Part shown: in pieces, positions 35,309-49,255 of the stretch
Position numbering within the stretch: position 1 is the stretch's first letter
Layout of the letters: every line of letters begins with the position of its first letter
NCBI RefSeq assembly: GCF_000757905.1
Contig: NZ_JRLH01000006.1
Direction: 5' to 3' (one strand)
Source: Arsenophonus nilaparvatae
GTDB taxonomy: Bacteria > Pseudomonadota > Gammaproteobacteria > Enterobacterales > Enterobacteriaceae
DNA length: 64,000 nucleotides
Position numbers and translations under genes: made by a program
Notes under the pieces: generated by a model
Databases searched by the model: none
The model's input: the letters and a program-made list of their open reading frames with translations, nothing else
What the model was told of the DNA's origin: nothing

Positions 35309-36682
35309 ATGAACAATACAAATCAACTTAAACGGGGATTGACTGGCAGGCATATTCGCTTCATGGCGCTAGGCTCTGCAATTGGTACAGGGCTTTTTTA
35401 TGGTTCAGCTTCAGCAATACAAGCGGCCGGCCCAGCGGTACTGCTTGCCTATATGATTGGTGGAGCAGCAGTTTTTATGGTTATGCGAGCACTGGGTGAA
35501 ATGGCCGTCCATCACCCAGTGCCAGGTTCTTTTTCTCAGTATGCTAGCCACTATATGGGGCCATTAGCCGGTTTTCTTACTGGATGGAATTATATCTTTG
35601 AGATGTTAATTGTCTGTCTGGCCGATGTAACTGCCTTTGGCACTTATATGCGCTTTTGGTTTCCTCAAGTTGAACAATGGATATGGGTATTAAGTATTGT
35701 CCTATTTATTGGCGCATTGAACTTGTGTCATGTGAAAATTTTCGGTGAAATGGAATTCTGGTTATCAATTATTAAAGTGATTGCCATTATTGCGATGATC
35801 ATTGGTGGTGGTGCAATCATGTTATTTGGTTTTGGTCAAGGAACTGAACATCATGCAACTGGTTTATTTAACCTTTGGCAACATGGTGGCTTTATGCCTA
35901 ATGGTGTAGAAGGAATTATTGCCTCACTAGCAATCGTTATGTTCGCCTTTGGTGGTATTGAAGTGATCGGCATTACTGCAAGTGAAGCTAAAGAACCAGA
36001 AAAAACTATCCCTAAAGCCATTAATGCTGTGCCATTGCGTATATTACTGTTTTATGGTTTAACGCTATTTGTCTTAATGTGCATTTTTCCTTGGAATCAA
36101 ATTGGACAAAATGGCAGTCCATTTGTACAAATTTTTGCCAATTTAAATATAACTTCTGCCGCTAATATCTTAAATATTGTTGTCATTACAGCTGCTATAT
36201 CTGCTATTAACAGTGATATCTTTGGAGCTGGCCGTATGATGTATGGTATGGCCCAGGAAGGGCAAGCACCTCGTTCATTTATGAAAGTTAGCCGCACTGG
36301 TGTTCCCTGGATGACAGTAGTTGTTATGTCGGTAATTATGCTGATCGGTGTTTATCTCAATTATATTATTCCAAAAGATATTTTTGTAATAATTGCCTCT
36401 TTAGCCACATTCGCAACCGTTTGGGTTTGGTTAATGATCTTGCTTTCTCAAGTTGCTATGCGCCGTAAAATGAGCGCTGAAACGGCAAGCAAACTGAAAT
36501 TTAAAGTACCATTTTGGCCGATTGGTCCATTCATCACCATCTTATTTATGGTGTTTGTCATCATGCTGTTAGGCTTTTTCAAAGATACACGCGTTGCGCT
36601 GATCGTAGGAATGATTTGGATCGTCTGCTTGTCAATTACTTACTACTTATTTATTAAAAAAGAAAATATATCAATAAAATAG
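35309..36682 (+). CDS. proY: Amino-acid permease of the APC family, ProY-like
   Basis: 457 residues with about 12 transmembrane helices. The N-terminal APC signature is LKRGLTGRHIRFMALGSAIG, followed by GTGLFYGSASAIQAAGP. Throughout its length it follows E. coli ProY, a cryptic proline permease: WVWLMILLSQVAMRRKM, and the AFGGIEVIGITASEAKEPEK block. I chose the ATG at 35309, since it puts NNTNQLKRGL exactly on the ProY N-terminus and has AAAGG eight bases upstream; the ATG at 35294 is an alternative. Substrate specificity (proline) is inferred from overall similarity. Confidence 0.88.
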   Translation: MNNTNQLKRGLTGRHIRFMALGSAIGTGLFYGSASAIQAAGPAVLLAYMIGGAAVFMVMRALGEMAVHHPVPGSFSQYASHYMGPLAGFLTGWNYIFEMLIVCLADVTAFGTYMRFWFPQVEQWIWVLSIVLFIGALNLCHVKIFGEMEFWLSIIKVIAIIAMIIGGGAIMLFGFGQGTEHHATGLFNLWQHGGFMPNGVEGIIASLAIVMFAFGGIEVIGITASEAKEPEKTIPKAINAVPLRILLFYGLTLFVLMCIFPWNQIGQNGSPFVQIFANLNITSAANILNIVVITAAISAINSDIFGAGRMMYGMAQEGQAPRSFMKVSRTGVPWMTVVVMSVIMLIGVYLNYIIPKDIFVIIASLATFATVWVWLMILLSQVAMRRKMSAETASKLKFKVPFWPIGPFITILFMVFVIMLLGFFKDTRVALIVGMIWIVCLSITYYLFIKKENISIK

Positions 36683-36730
36683 CATTGATAACTAACATCA
36701 TTATCTGAGTGCAAACCTAATATTTAAAAT

Positions 36731-36762
36731 AGAAATGCTAAATCAGCATTTCTATTTTTTTA
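36731..36762. terminator. Intrinsic terminator after proY
   Basis: AGAAATGCT (36731-36739) pairs with AGCATTTCT (36745-36753), followed by ATTTTTTT. It lies between the convergent proY and yafD genes. Confidence 0.85.
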
Positions 36763-36776
36763 TTCTTTGATTAAAA

Positions 36777-37565
36777 CTATTTGATACTAAACTTGGCAGA
36801 AATGGGATTATGATCAGAAGATTGCGTTTTAATCACTTCTGCATCCAGAAGGGTTAAACTACGATAGAAAACATAATCTAATGGGTAACCAAAGATGATA
36901 GTGCGTTCATCAGTGCCAAAATTGACTTCTTTCATCCGTAAACTGCGCGTAAAACGTTTAAGTGCATTTATACGTTGTCGACTCCAGGTATTAAAATCCC
37001 CAGCAAAAATCACTGGCCCTTGATGTCTTTTAATATGCTCCCCTATATTGTGTAGTTGCCGACTATAAATATCCACCCCAAAACTAAAATTAACCGCATG
37101 AATATTAATAATCATTAAATTTCGGCCATTATGTAATGGATAAACGGTAATTAACGCTGATTTCGGTAACCGAAGTAATGGCTCTTTTTCCCGCAATGGA
37201 CAACAATAAATTGGATGAGATCTTGCTAACGTCATTACTCCAGAAGCGTGTTGAGGGAAAACAATTGCTGGCACTTGATCAGCAACTAAATGTTGAGATA
37301 CGACAAAATCAATAAGTTGAGGTGAAGTTTGAGCTTCTTGTAACAGAATCAAATGTTTATCTATGACTAATTTATTTAAAACTGAATACCAGTTTGGGCG
37401 TTGCTGCTTATAAATATTCCATGAAACAATGCTTAATTCATCACTTTCTGAAAATAATGGCATCCCTATAGGTAAATCATCATCAAGCGTATATTCAGAT
37501 ACAGGTAAAATACGCTTTGCTGGCTGGCCAGCAATATAACGCACTGAATAAATTTTCTTTGCCAC
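36777..37565 (-). CDS. yafD: Endonuclease/exonuclease/phosphatase family protein YafD
   Basis: 262 residues, closely following E. coli YafD: YSVRYIAGQPAKRILP at the N-terminus, then the EEP-fold motifs VSWNIYKQQRPNW, LILLQEAQTSPQ, NIHAVNFSFGVD, FAGDFNTWSR and SSDHNPISAKF (metal-binding Asn, Glu, Asp and His). The biochemical role is not settled; the family includes Mg-dependent nucleases and phosphodiesterases. Its position just beyond the tRNA-Asp of an rRNA operon recalls the rrnH end of E. coli. Confidence 0.94.
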   Translation of the reverse strand: MAKKIYSVRYIAGQPAKRILPVSEYTLDDDLPIGMPLFSESDELSIVSWNIYKQQRPNWYSVLNKLVIDKHLILLQEAQTSPQLIDFVVSQHLVADQVPAIVFPQHASGVMTLARSHPIYCCPLREKEPLLRLPKSALITVYPLHNGRNLMIINIHAVNFSFGVDIYSRQLHNIGEHIKRHQGPVIFAGDFNTWSRQRINALKRFTRSLRMKEVNFGTDERTIIFGYPLDYVFYRSLTLLDAEVIKTQSSDHNPISAKFSIK

Positions 37566-37730
37566 CTCAAATAACCCTTAAAAATCGAATATTTATTAAT
37601 CTATCCAATACATAGATAATAGATAAAACTCATCATTTAGAAGCATAGTTGCATCTTAAAGTTCAAGAAAAATGAAAATAAAACAACTTTATAAAAAATA
37701 TTTATATATTTGACAAGTTTTTTAATAAAC

Positions 37731-37763
37731 AACAAAAAGCCCTGTGATATCTTCACAGGGCTT
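37731..37763 (-). terminator. rRNA operon terminator
   Basis: AAGCCCTGTGA (37737-37747) and TCACAGGGCTT (37753-37763) form a perfect 11-bp stem with a 5-base loop. On the minus strand it is followed by TTTTTG. It lies 15 bases after the tRNA-Asp. Confidence 0.92.
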
Positions 37764-37777
37764 ACTTTCGATATTAT

Positions 37778-37854
37778 TGGCGGTGCGGACGGGGCTCGAA
37801 CCCGCGACCCCCGGCGTGACAGGCCGGTATTCTAACCAACTGAACTACCGCACC
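37778..37854 (-). tRNA. tRNA-Asp (anticodon GTC)
   Basis: 77 nt including encoded CCA. The acceptor stem is GGTGCGG/CCGCACC, the T-loop TTCGAGC, and the anticodon GTC at 37818-37820 within CTGTCAC. It is the distal gene of the rRNA operon. Confidence 0.97.
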
Positions 37855-37899
37855 ACCCGATTCATTTCACTAACGGTCTTTCCCATTAGTATTAAATCA

Positions 37900-38019
37900 A
37901 AGTCTGGCAGCTCCCTACTCTCACATGGGGAGACCCCACACTACCATCGGCGCTACGGCATTTCACTTCTGAGTTCGGCATGGGGTCAGGTGGGACCACC
38001 GCGCTATTACCGCCAGACA
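37900..38019 (-). rRNA. rrf: 5S ribosomal RNA
   Basis: About 120 nt. The minus-strand sequence begins TGTCTGGCGGTAATAGCGCG and contains CCCACCTGACCCCATGCC, with pairing ends GTCTGGC/GCCAGAC. The ends are set by this helix and may be off by one base. Confidence 0.96.
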
Positions 38020-38171
38020 AATTCTTTTCTATTTATCCCGTCTCATTTCGCTGCCTTACAGGCTGCTCACCTACCTCAGTAGCAAACACACCTCGGCCTT
38101 CAGCAAAATTCGACCAGATTCAATCTCAAAACAAGCTAAAATTCTCTCTCCAAAAACACCTTCGGTGTTGT

Positions 38172-41075
<2,904 letters not shown>

Positions 41076-41097
41076 TCACAACCCGAAGGTGTCTCTT

Positions 41098-41260
41098 ATC
41101 AAATAATAGAGAAGCGTCATGGCTGCGCCGTGCGAAATTTTTTGTTGTGCGGTGCTCGTCATGCTCACGTACTTATGTACGCTGCGCTGACTGCGCGCCT
41201 ACGCCGCAAATTTCACCCTGCTCGCTCATGCTACTCGTCTGCCTATTTGAATAACACTTC
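41098..41260. repeat. GC-rich repeat-like insert in the 16S-23S spacer
   Basis: Between tRNA-Glu and 23S is a stretch much richer in GC than the surrounding spacer. It contains a CGTAC-TTAT-GTACG hairpin (41168-41181) and clustered TGCGC/GCGCA segments. It looks like a mobile enterobacterial intergenic repeat rather than spacer sequence. The family is not identified. Confidence 0.4.
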
Positions 41261-41332
41261 AAATTGGAGTTTTGAGAGTTCTCCACACTATTTTTTCAAT
41301 AATGTGTGTTTCAATTTTCAGCTTGTTCCAGA

Positions 41333-41344
41333 TTGTTAAAGAGC
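41333..41344 (-). promoter_or_regulatory. boxA antitermination element in the spacer
   Basis: The minus strand reads GCTCTTTAACAA, the conserved boxA bound by NusB/S10, upstream of 23S as in other enteric rRNA operons. Confidence 0.85.
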
Positions 41345-41450
41345 ATAATTGGTAAACCAACTCACTAAATTGGTTTAATCATTATTGCGTAAAGCACAAA
41401 CAGTGCACAACACTAAAAGCGTGATGCACCACCTTTCTAAATCACTAAAG

Positions 41451-41526
41451 TGGCGTCCCCTAGGGGATTCGAACCCCTGTTACCGCCGTGAAAGGGCGAT
41501 GTCCTAGGCCTCTAGACGAAGGGGAC
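41451..41526 (-). tRNA. tRNA-Glu (anticodon TTC)
   Basis: 76 nt with encoded CCA. The acceptor stem is GTCCCCT/AGGGGAC, and the anticodon TTC at 41490-41492 in CTTTCAC. It is a single spacer tRNA, as in E. coli rrnB, rrnC, rrnE and rrnG. Confidence 0.97.
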
Positions 41527-41613
41527 TTCAAGCTCTTTAGTCAATCTTAGATTGGCTTGACGCGCTATTTCATCAGACAATCTGTGTGAACACTCACATT
41601 CCATCTATCTAGG

Positions 41614-43156
<1,543 letters not shown>

Positions 43157-43676
43157 AAAGCTTGATGCTCAAAGAATGTTTTACTGACTGTAACGCCCTT
43201 TTGTTCAACCCGCTTTGCCGATGTTTGACCACCTTCGCCGCTGCCGTCCAAAATAACGTTACTGCATATTAGTTCATATATGAATTAACTGTTTTGTCAC
43301 TCTTCAAGACTTTAAAATCAAATATTTTTTGATGATGTCTTGCGACTGCCCACACAGATTGTCTGATTAATTGTTAAAGAGCGTGCGACCTAGGCCGCGA
43401 GGTGGCGTATATTACGCTTTTCACCTTAATACGCGTTTATTCTTTTATTGATGAATAAATCGCGATAACGGGTCAGCATTATAGGGGCTTTTCTGAAATT
43501 AACAACTATTATTTACATTTTTTCTGTTTAAGTGCTCATTTATTGCTCTAACCTTGAATTAATAGTATCTATGCTAGTTGCTAATAATGATCTTTAATCA
43601 AGGCGAGTGAGTTCTTATAATACTATTGAAGAGGCAAATATTACCTCTTCAAATAAGATTAATAATTTAATTTTAT
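43157..43676 (-). promoter_or_regulatory. rRNA operon promoter and leader
   Basis: Reading on the minus strand, a promoter with -35 TTGTTA (43500-43505), 16-base spacer and -10 TATAAT (43478-43483) lies just after an AT-rich UP-like tract. A second -10-like TAATAT is at 43409-43414 with a poor -35. The leader contains boxA GCTCTTTAACAA at 43371-43382. The rest (to 43676) separates it from the end of clpB. Confidence 0.75.
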
Positions 43677-46250
43677 TTATTGCTTAGCAACAATAACACC
43701 TTTTTTAATATCTAAAGTGATTTGTTTGCCTGGCACTAATTTGCCTGATAACATCTGTTCAGCCAATGGATTTTCTATCTCTTGTTGGATCGCTCGTTTC
43801 AAAGGGCGTGCACCAAATACCGGATCAAATCCCGCTTCGCCTAATTTTTCTAATGCCGCTGGCGTGATTTTTACTTTATAGCCTTGCTCTTCCATTCGTT
43901 TATATAAACGCGCTAGTTGAATCTGCGCAATTTCTGTAATTTGCTCTTTATCGAGTGGATGGAATACTACTACTTCATCAATACGGTTTATAAATTCGGG
44001 TCGGAAACTACGGCTGACAACTTCCATGACGAGCTCTTTCATTTCGTCATAACCCAAACTACCAAAACGCTCTTGGATTAAATCCGAACCTAAGTTTGAT
44101 GTCATAATGACAACTGTATTACGAAAATCGACCGTTCTTCCTTGCCCATCGGTCAAACGTCCATCATCCAGAACTTGTAATAAAATATTGAAAACATCGG
44201 GATGTGCTTTTTCAATTTCATCAAGCAAAATAACAGAATAAGGGCGACGTCGGATGGCTTCGGTTAAATAACCGCCTTCTTCATATCCTACATAACCTGG
44301 AGGTGCACCAACTAGCCTGGAGACTGTATGTTTTTCCATAAATTCGGACATATCAATACGTACCATTGCATCGTCACTATCAAATAAAAAATTTGCCAGT
44401 GCCTTACATAGCTCGGTTTTACCAACACCCGTAGGACCTAAAAATAAGAATGAGCCAATAGGCCGATTTGGATCTGATAAACCAGCACGACTACGCCGAA
44501 TAGCATTAGATACCGCATCAACAGCTTCATTCTGACCAATGACTCGCTTATGCAGATCCTGTTCCATATGGAGTAACTTTTCACGTTCGCTTTCTAACAT
44601 TCTTGAAACGGGAATGCCTGTCCAGCGCGCTAATATTTCTGCAATCTCTGCATCAGTTACTTTATTGCGCAATAACTTCATGCTGTGACTTTCCGCCTTA
44701 GTGGCAGCTTCAAGTTGTTTTTCTAATTCAGGAATTTTACCATATTGCAATTCTGACATTTTAGCTAAATCACCGCTACGCCGAGCCTGCTCCATACTTA
44801 TACGTGCGTTTTCCAATTCCGCTTTTATATGCTGTGTACCGGTAAGCTCTGCTTTTTCCGCTTTCCACTCTTCTTCTAGCTCTGAATATTCCCGTTCTTT
44901 TTCCGTTAGTTCTTCCTCTAACATTTTAAGCCGCTTTTTACTGGCGTCATCAGATTCCTTTTTTAGCGCTTGTTGTTCAAGTTTTAATTGAATAACTCGA
45001 CGTTCTAAACGATCAAGCGCTTCCGGTTTAGAATCCATCTGCATCCGTAAGCTAGCGCCAGCTTCATCAATTAAATCTATTGCTTTATCAGGAAGCATAC
45101 GATCAGAAATATAACGATTTGATAAACTGGCAGCAGCAACAATGGCAGGGTCAGTTATTTGTACATGATGATGCAGCTCATAACGTTCTTTCAGTCCCCT
45201 TAATATTGCAATGGTGTCCTCAACGGTAGGTTCAGCAACATAAACTTTCTGGAAACGACGCTCTAATGCCGCATCCTTTTCAATATACTGACGATATTCA
45301 TCAAGTGTAGTCGCACCGACGCAATGCAATTCTCCTCGCGCTAGTGCTGGTTTTAACATATTACTAGCATCCATCGCTCCTTCAGCTTTACCTGCGCCAA
45401 CCATAGTATGTAATTCATCGATAAACAGAATCACACTTCCTTCTTGTTTGGCCAGATCATTTAAGACAGCCTTTAAGCGTTCTTCAAATTCGCCCCGATA
45501 TTTAGCGCCAGCCAGCAAAGCACCCATATCTAAAGAGAGAACGCGTTTATTTTTCAACCCTTCGGGTACTTCACCATTAACAATTCTTTGAGCAAGACCT
45601 TCAACAATCGCGGTTTTACCTACCCCTGGTTCACCAATTAAAACCGGATTGTTTTTTGTTCGGCGCTGAAGAACTTGTATCGTTCGGCGGATCTCTTCAT
45701 CACGTCCAATAACAGGATCGAGTTTGCCTTGTTCAGCTCTTTCAGTTAAATCAATTGTGTATTTTTTAAGTGCTTGACGCTGCTCTTCAGCACCTTGGTC
45801 ATTAACATTATCACCACCACGCATTTGTTCTATCGCCTTTTCTATATTTGCTTTATTCGCTCCCATCGTTTTAAGTGTATCTGCCAGGGAGGTTTTGGCA
45901 TCAAAAATTGCCAGAAGAAATAGCTCTGAGGATATAAACGTATCACCTCGCTGTTGCGCCAACTTATCACACAAATTTAAGTGCCGAATAAGATCGTTTG
46001 ATGGCTGGATATCACCAGCAGTGCCATGCACTTGCGGTAAGGTATTGAGAATATCGTTTAATTTGTTACTAAGCTGACTGATATTAACCCCTATCGATGT
46101 CAATAAAGGACGTAATGTACCGCCTTCTTGATCTAACAAGGCAACCAGTAAATGTACTGGTTCAATAAATTGATTATCTTGTCCAATTGCTAAAGATTGA
46201 GCATCAGCTAGTGCTTGTTGAAATTTGTTGGTAAGACGATCCAAACGCAT
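43677..46250 (-). CDS. clpB: ATP-dependent disaggregase ClpB
   Basis: 857 residues. The start is at 46250 (MRLDRLTNKFQQALADAQSL), as in E. coli, with GGAGG upstream. Domains in order: N-domain about 1-145, AAA-1 with Walker A GEPGVGKTA and Walker B VILFIDELH, the coiled-coil M-domain about 400-530, and AAA-2 with GPTGVGKTE and SVILLDEIEKAHPD. The C-terminus contains GARPLKRAIQQEIENPLA. ClpB pulls proteins from aggregates together with DnaK. A sigma-32-like promoter lies upstream. Confidence 0.98.
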   Translation of the reverse strand: MRLDRLTNKFQQALADAQSLAIGQDNQFIEPVHLLVALLDQEGGTLRPLLTSIGVNISQLSNKLNDILNTLPQVHGTAGDIQPSNDLIRHLNLCDKLAQQRGDTFISSELFLLAIFDAKTSLADTLKTMGANKANIEKAIEQMRGGDNVNDQGAEEQRQALKKYTIDLTERAEQGKLDPVIGRDEEIRRTIQVLQRRTKNNPVLIGEPGVGKTAIVEGLAQRIVNGEVPEGLKNKRVLSLDMGALLAGAKYRGEFEERLKAVLNDLAKQEGSVILFIDELHTMVGAGKAEGAMDASNMLKPALARGELHCVGATTLDEYRQYIEKDAALERRFQKVYVAEPTVEDTIAILRGLKERYELHHHVQITDPAIVAAASLSNRYISDRMLPDKAIDLIDEAGASLRMQMDSKPEALDRLERRVIQLKLEQQALKKESDDASKKRLKMLEEELTEKEREYSELEEEWKAEKAELTGTQHIKAELENARISMEQARRSGDLAKMSELQYGKIPELEKQLEAATKAESHSMKLLRNKVTDAEIAEILARWTGIPVSRMLESEREKLLHMEQDLHKRVIGQNEAVDAVSNAIRRSRAGLSDPNRPIGSFLFLGPTGVGKTELCKALANFLFDSDDAMVRIDMSEFMEKHTVSRLVGAPPGYVGYEEGGYLTEAIRRRPYSVILLDEIEKAHPDVFNILLQVLDDGRLTDGQGRTVDFRNTVVIMTSNLGSDLIQERFGSLGYDEMKELVMEVVSRSFRPEFINRIDEVVVFHPLDKEQITEIAQIQLARLYKRMEEQGYKVKITPAALEKLGEAGFDPVFGARPLKRAIQQEIENPLAEQMLSGKLVPGKQITLDIKKGVIVAKQ

Positions 46251-46287
46251 AATACCTCCAAAATACAATTGCAATCATTTATGCAGA

Positions 46288-46318
46288 TTAAATGAGGTTT
46301 TATTTCATATTATTCAAG
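46288..46318 (-). promoter_or_regulatory. Heat-shock (sigma-32-like) promoter of clpB
   Basis: On the minus strand, CTTGAA (46313-46318) is followed after 15 bases by CCTCATTTA (46289-46297), close to the sigma-32 consensus CTTGAA-N13-15-CCCCATNT. It lies about 40 bases before the clpB start, as expected for this gene. Confidence 0.7.
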
Positions 46319-46377
46319 TTACTTACGATAAAAATCAGCTATTGGTATAAAAAATAATAATTAATCTGATTAAAGAT

Positions 46378-47106
46378 TTATTTTAACCAGATCAATGATG
46401 CCATTCGTCCTGTCACGCCATCACGTCGATAGGAAAAAAAACGCGTTGGCTCACTAACCGTACAATAGGTTCCACCATAAATATTTTTGACACCCACTGC
46501 ATTTAATTTCAAACGCGCTAGCAAGTAGAGATCAGCGAGATATTTACCATTATCATAAGCTTTAAAACCTTGCACTAATTCTGCATCATGTTGAATAAAA
46601 GCATTCCTGACTTCACTACCTACTTCAAATTTTTCCGCACTAATTGCCGGTCCCAACCAGGCCATAATAGAGGAACCCGGTGATTTAAATTGTTTTATTG
46701 CCTTTTCCAGGATCCCGTCACACAAACCGCGCCAGCCAGCATGTACGGCAGCAATTTCCGTGCCTTGTTGGTTACAGAGTAAAACAGGCAAACAGTCTGC
46801 CGTCATCACGACACATACCTGTCCTCGCTCGCTACTATATGCAGCATCCGCTTGCCGATTACCATTTTTTTCGTTAGCCAAATCGATAATATGCGTGCCA
46901 TGTACCTGATTAAGCCAGTAAGGCTGCGTTGGTAGTTGTTTCATTAAGCTACTGCGATTCTGTTCCACTAATCTCGTTTGATCTCCGACATGTAACCCTA
47001 GATTGAAACTGTCATAAGGTGGCAAACTATCGCCACCAATACGAGTTGTACTGCAAGCCATGACTGTTTTAGGTTGCGGCCAATCCGGATATATTAAGCT
47101 ATCCAT
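46378..47106 (-). CDS. pgeF: Peptidoglycan editing factor PgeF (YfiH, laccase-domain)
   Basis: 242 residues of the YfiH/DUF152 family. The metal-site residues are in QVHGTHIIDL (His), MTADCLPVLLC (Cys) and AAVHAGWRGLCDGI (His). In E. coli the protein limits misincorporation of serine for alanine in peptidoglycan precursors; oxidase and purine-nucleoside activities have been reported for relatives. It starts on the base following the rluD stop, so the pair is likely translated together. The clpB-yfiH-rluD-bamD order is the E. coli one. Confidence 0.94.
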   Translation of the reverse strand: MDSLIYPDWPQPKTVMACSTTRIGGDSLPPYDSFNLGLHVGDQTRLVEQNRSSLMKQLPTQPYWLNQVHGTHIIDLANEKNGNRQADAAYSSERGQVCVVMTADCLPVLLCNQQGTEIAAVHAGWRGLCDGILEKAIKQFKSPGSSIMAWLGPAISAEKFEVGSEVRNAFIQHDAELVQGFKAYDNGKYLADLYLLARLKLNAVGVKNIYGGTYCTVSEPTRFFSYRRDGVTGRMASLIWLK

Positions 47107-48084
47107 TTACCAATCCATCTCATCTTTGTGCATCATGGCATCTGCTTTGAGTATATTAATTAGTATAACCATATCTGCAGGAATATCTGCGTGCCACTCC
47201 ATTTCAATACCTGTACGAGGGTGATATAAACGTAACATCGTGGCATGGAGAGCCTGACGATCGAAATTGTTCATAACTTGACGAAACTCTTCCGAAACAC
47301 CTTTTAATGGGCGTGGACGGCCACCATATACCGGGTCGCCAACTAAAGGATGATTAATATGCGCCATGTGAACACGAATTTGATGCGTTCTACCGGATTC
47401 TAACCTTAATCTAAGCCTGGTATGAGCGCGAAAATGCTCCATTACTCGATAATGGGTAATAGCGGGTTTGCCCAGCGGGTGAATGGCCATATGTGTTCGC
47501 TTAGTTGGGTGACGAGCAATAGGTTCATCTACCGTTCCACCAGCAGTCATACGACCATTTACTACCGCTTCATATTCACGCGTAATCTCTCTTAGCTGTA
47601 AAGCTTCAACCAGATGAGTCTGGGCAGGAATCGTTTTTGCAATAACCATTAACCCGGTAGTATCTTTATCTAGCCGATGAACGATCCCCGCTCGTGGAAC
47701 ATTAATAATCTCGGGATAGCGATATAAAAGCGCATTTAGTACCGTTCCGTCAGGATTCCCTGCACCAGGATGAACCACTAAATCACGAGGTTTATTAATG
47801 ACAATTATTTCGTCATCTTCATAAACAATATTTAATGGAATATTTTGTGGCTGCCATCGCATATCTTCTTCAATAAGTACATCAATGGCAATTTGTTCGC
47901 TACCAAATACTTTTTCTTTCGGCTTATTTATAATTTTGCCATTTACCTGCACTCTATTATCTAAAATCCACTCTTTTATTCGTGAGCGAGAATAATCAGG
48001 AAATAATTCAGCTAATGCCTGGTCTAAACGTTGGCCAAGTTGTGATTCTAGAATTTGCGCCTGGAGTTGTAATTGTTGAGCCAT
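47107..48084 (-). CDS. rluD: 23S rRNA pseudouridine(1911/1915/1917) synthase RluD
   Basis: 325 residues. The N-terminal S4 RNA-binding domain (QRLDQALAELFPDYSRSRIKEW) is followed by the RluA-type catalytic domain with the active-site Asp in AGIVHRLDKDTTGLMVIAK. It modifies helix 69 of 23S rRNA, needed for full ribosome assembly and termination. It is divergent from bamD. Confidence 0.97.
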   Translation of the reverse strand: MAQQLQLQAQILESQLGQRLDQALAELFPDYSRSRIKEWILDNRVQVNGKIINKPKEKVFGSEQIAIDVLIEEDMRWQPQNIPLNIVYEDDEIIVINKPRDLVVHPGAGNPDGTVLNALLYRYPEIINVPRAGIVHRLDKDTTGLMVIAKTIPAQTHLVEALQLREITREYEAVVNGRMTAGGTVDEPIARHPTKRTHMAIHPLGKPAITHYRVMEHFRAHTRLRLRLESGRTHQIRVHMAHINHPLVGDPVYGGRPRPLKGVSEEFRQVMNNFDRQALHATMLRLYHPRTGIEMEWHADIPADMVILINILKADAMMHKDEMDW

Positions 48085-48214
48085 AAAATTATCTACAGTA
48101 AAGTTTACATTTTGACGGCAGTGCCGTTTTAATTAAAATATGTGCTATTGTAACTCATATTCCGTTAGGGGCTTTATGGAGATCGCCCCAAAAACATTCA
48201 GAGGAAATAACCAC

Positions 48215-48949
48215 GTGATTAGAAGTATAAAATATCTGCTGGCAGCAGCCACATTGAGTTTACTTGTTACCGGATGCTCCAGCAATAAGGATACTGTACC
48301 AGAAAGCTCTCCCACTGATATCTATACCAGCAGTCAAGAGAAACTACAAAACGGTAATTATAAAGGGGCAATTAAATTATTGGAAACCCTTGATAATCGT
48401 TATCCATTTGGCCCTTATGCCCAACAGGCTCAATTGGATATGATTTATGCCTACTATAAATCAGCGGAGCTGCCATTAGCGATAGCAACCATTGACCGAT
48501 TTATTCGCCTGAATCCAACACATCCCAATATTGACTATGTTTTGTATATGCGCGGTCTTACAGCACAAGCGTTAGACGATAGTGCTCTACAAGATTTTTT
48601 TGGTATTGATCGCTCAGATCGCGATCCCCAACATGCAATTGTAGCCTTTAGAGACTTTAGCCAATTGGTTCGTTTTTATCCAAATAGCCTGTATGCAACA
48701 GATGCTAGCAAACGTTTAGCCTTCCTAAAAGAGCGTTTAGCAAAATATGAACTGGCTATTATTAAATATTATAATAAACGTGGTGCTTATGTTGCTGTTA
48801 TTAATCGCACTGAACAGATGCTAAAAAATTATCCCGATACCCAGTCAACACGCAATGCATTAAAATACATGGAAATAGCCTATAATAAGTTAGGTTTAAC
48901 ACAGGAAAAAAATAAGGTTGCAGAATTAATTGCAGCTAACCATGCCTAG
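48215..48949 (+). CDS. bamD: Outer-membrane assembly lipoprotein BamD
   Basis: 244 residues from the GTG at 48215. This start yields the BamD-type signal RSIKYLLAAATLSLLVTGC, with lipobox Cys21, and has GAGG ten bases upstream; a longer frame from 48140 would spoil the lipoprotein signal. The TPR repeats show NRYPFGPYAQQAQLDMIYAY, RLNPTHPNIDYVLYMRGL and FFGIDRSDRDPQHA. BamD is an essential part of the BAM complex that inserts beta-barrel proteins such as the usher and porins. Confidence 0.96.
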   Translation: MIRSIKYLLAAATLSLLVTGCSSNKDTVPESSPTDIYTSSQEKLQNGNYKGAIKLLETLDNRYPFGPYAQQAQLDMIYAYYKSAELPLAIATIDRFIRLNPTHPNIDYVLYMRGLTAQALDDSALQDFFGIDRSDRDPQHAIVAFRDFSQLVRFYPNSLYATDASKRLAFLKERLAKYELAIIKYYNKRGAYVAVINRTEQMLKNYPDTQSTRNALKYMEIAYNKLGLTQEKNKVAELIAANHA

Positions 48950-49255
48950 AGGCGAAATAATCGTTAGAAGCTATTGATTAAAAACAGCAAAGCTATTTTG
49001 CTGTTTTTAACTTTAATAGTAAAAAGAGTTTTAGCCAGATGTTAAATTTTTAAACCGATAAAAATAGCACAATCAAGTAATAATGCAAAAAACCAGTATC
49101 TCATGCAAGTAGCAAGCATCTTTTTTTGATAATGCATCACAATCTCACTATTACTTTAACTAGAGACCAAATAAAACCGATCAAGATCACTTTTTTTCTA
49201 TTAATTATCGCTATTCTGAAAATATCCATAACTCAATGACAAGTGAGGTAGCGAT
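48950..49255. other. Intergenic region bamD-raiA
   Basis: About 305 bases with the bamD terminator at its left end and otherwise AT-rich DNA containing the raiA promoter. No ORF is present. Confidence 0.5.
48981..49008 (+). terminator. Intrinsic terminator of bamD
   Basis: AAAACAGCAA (48981-48990) pairs with TTGCTGTTTT (48998-49007), with a T-run in the 3' arm. Confidence 0.85.
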
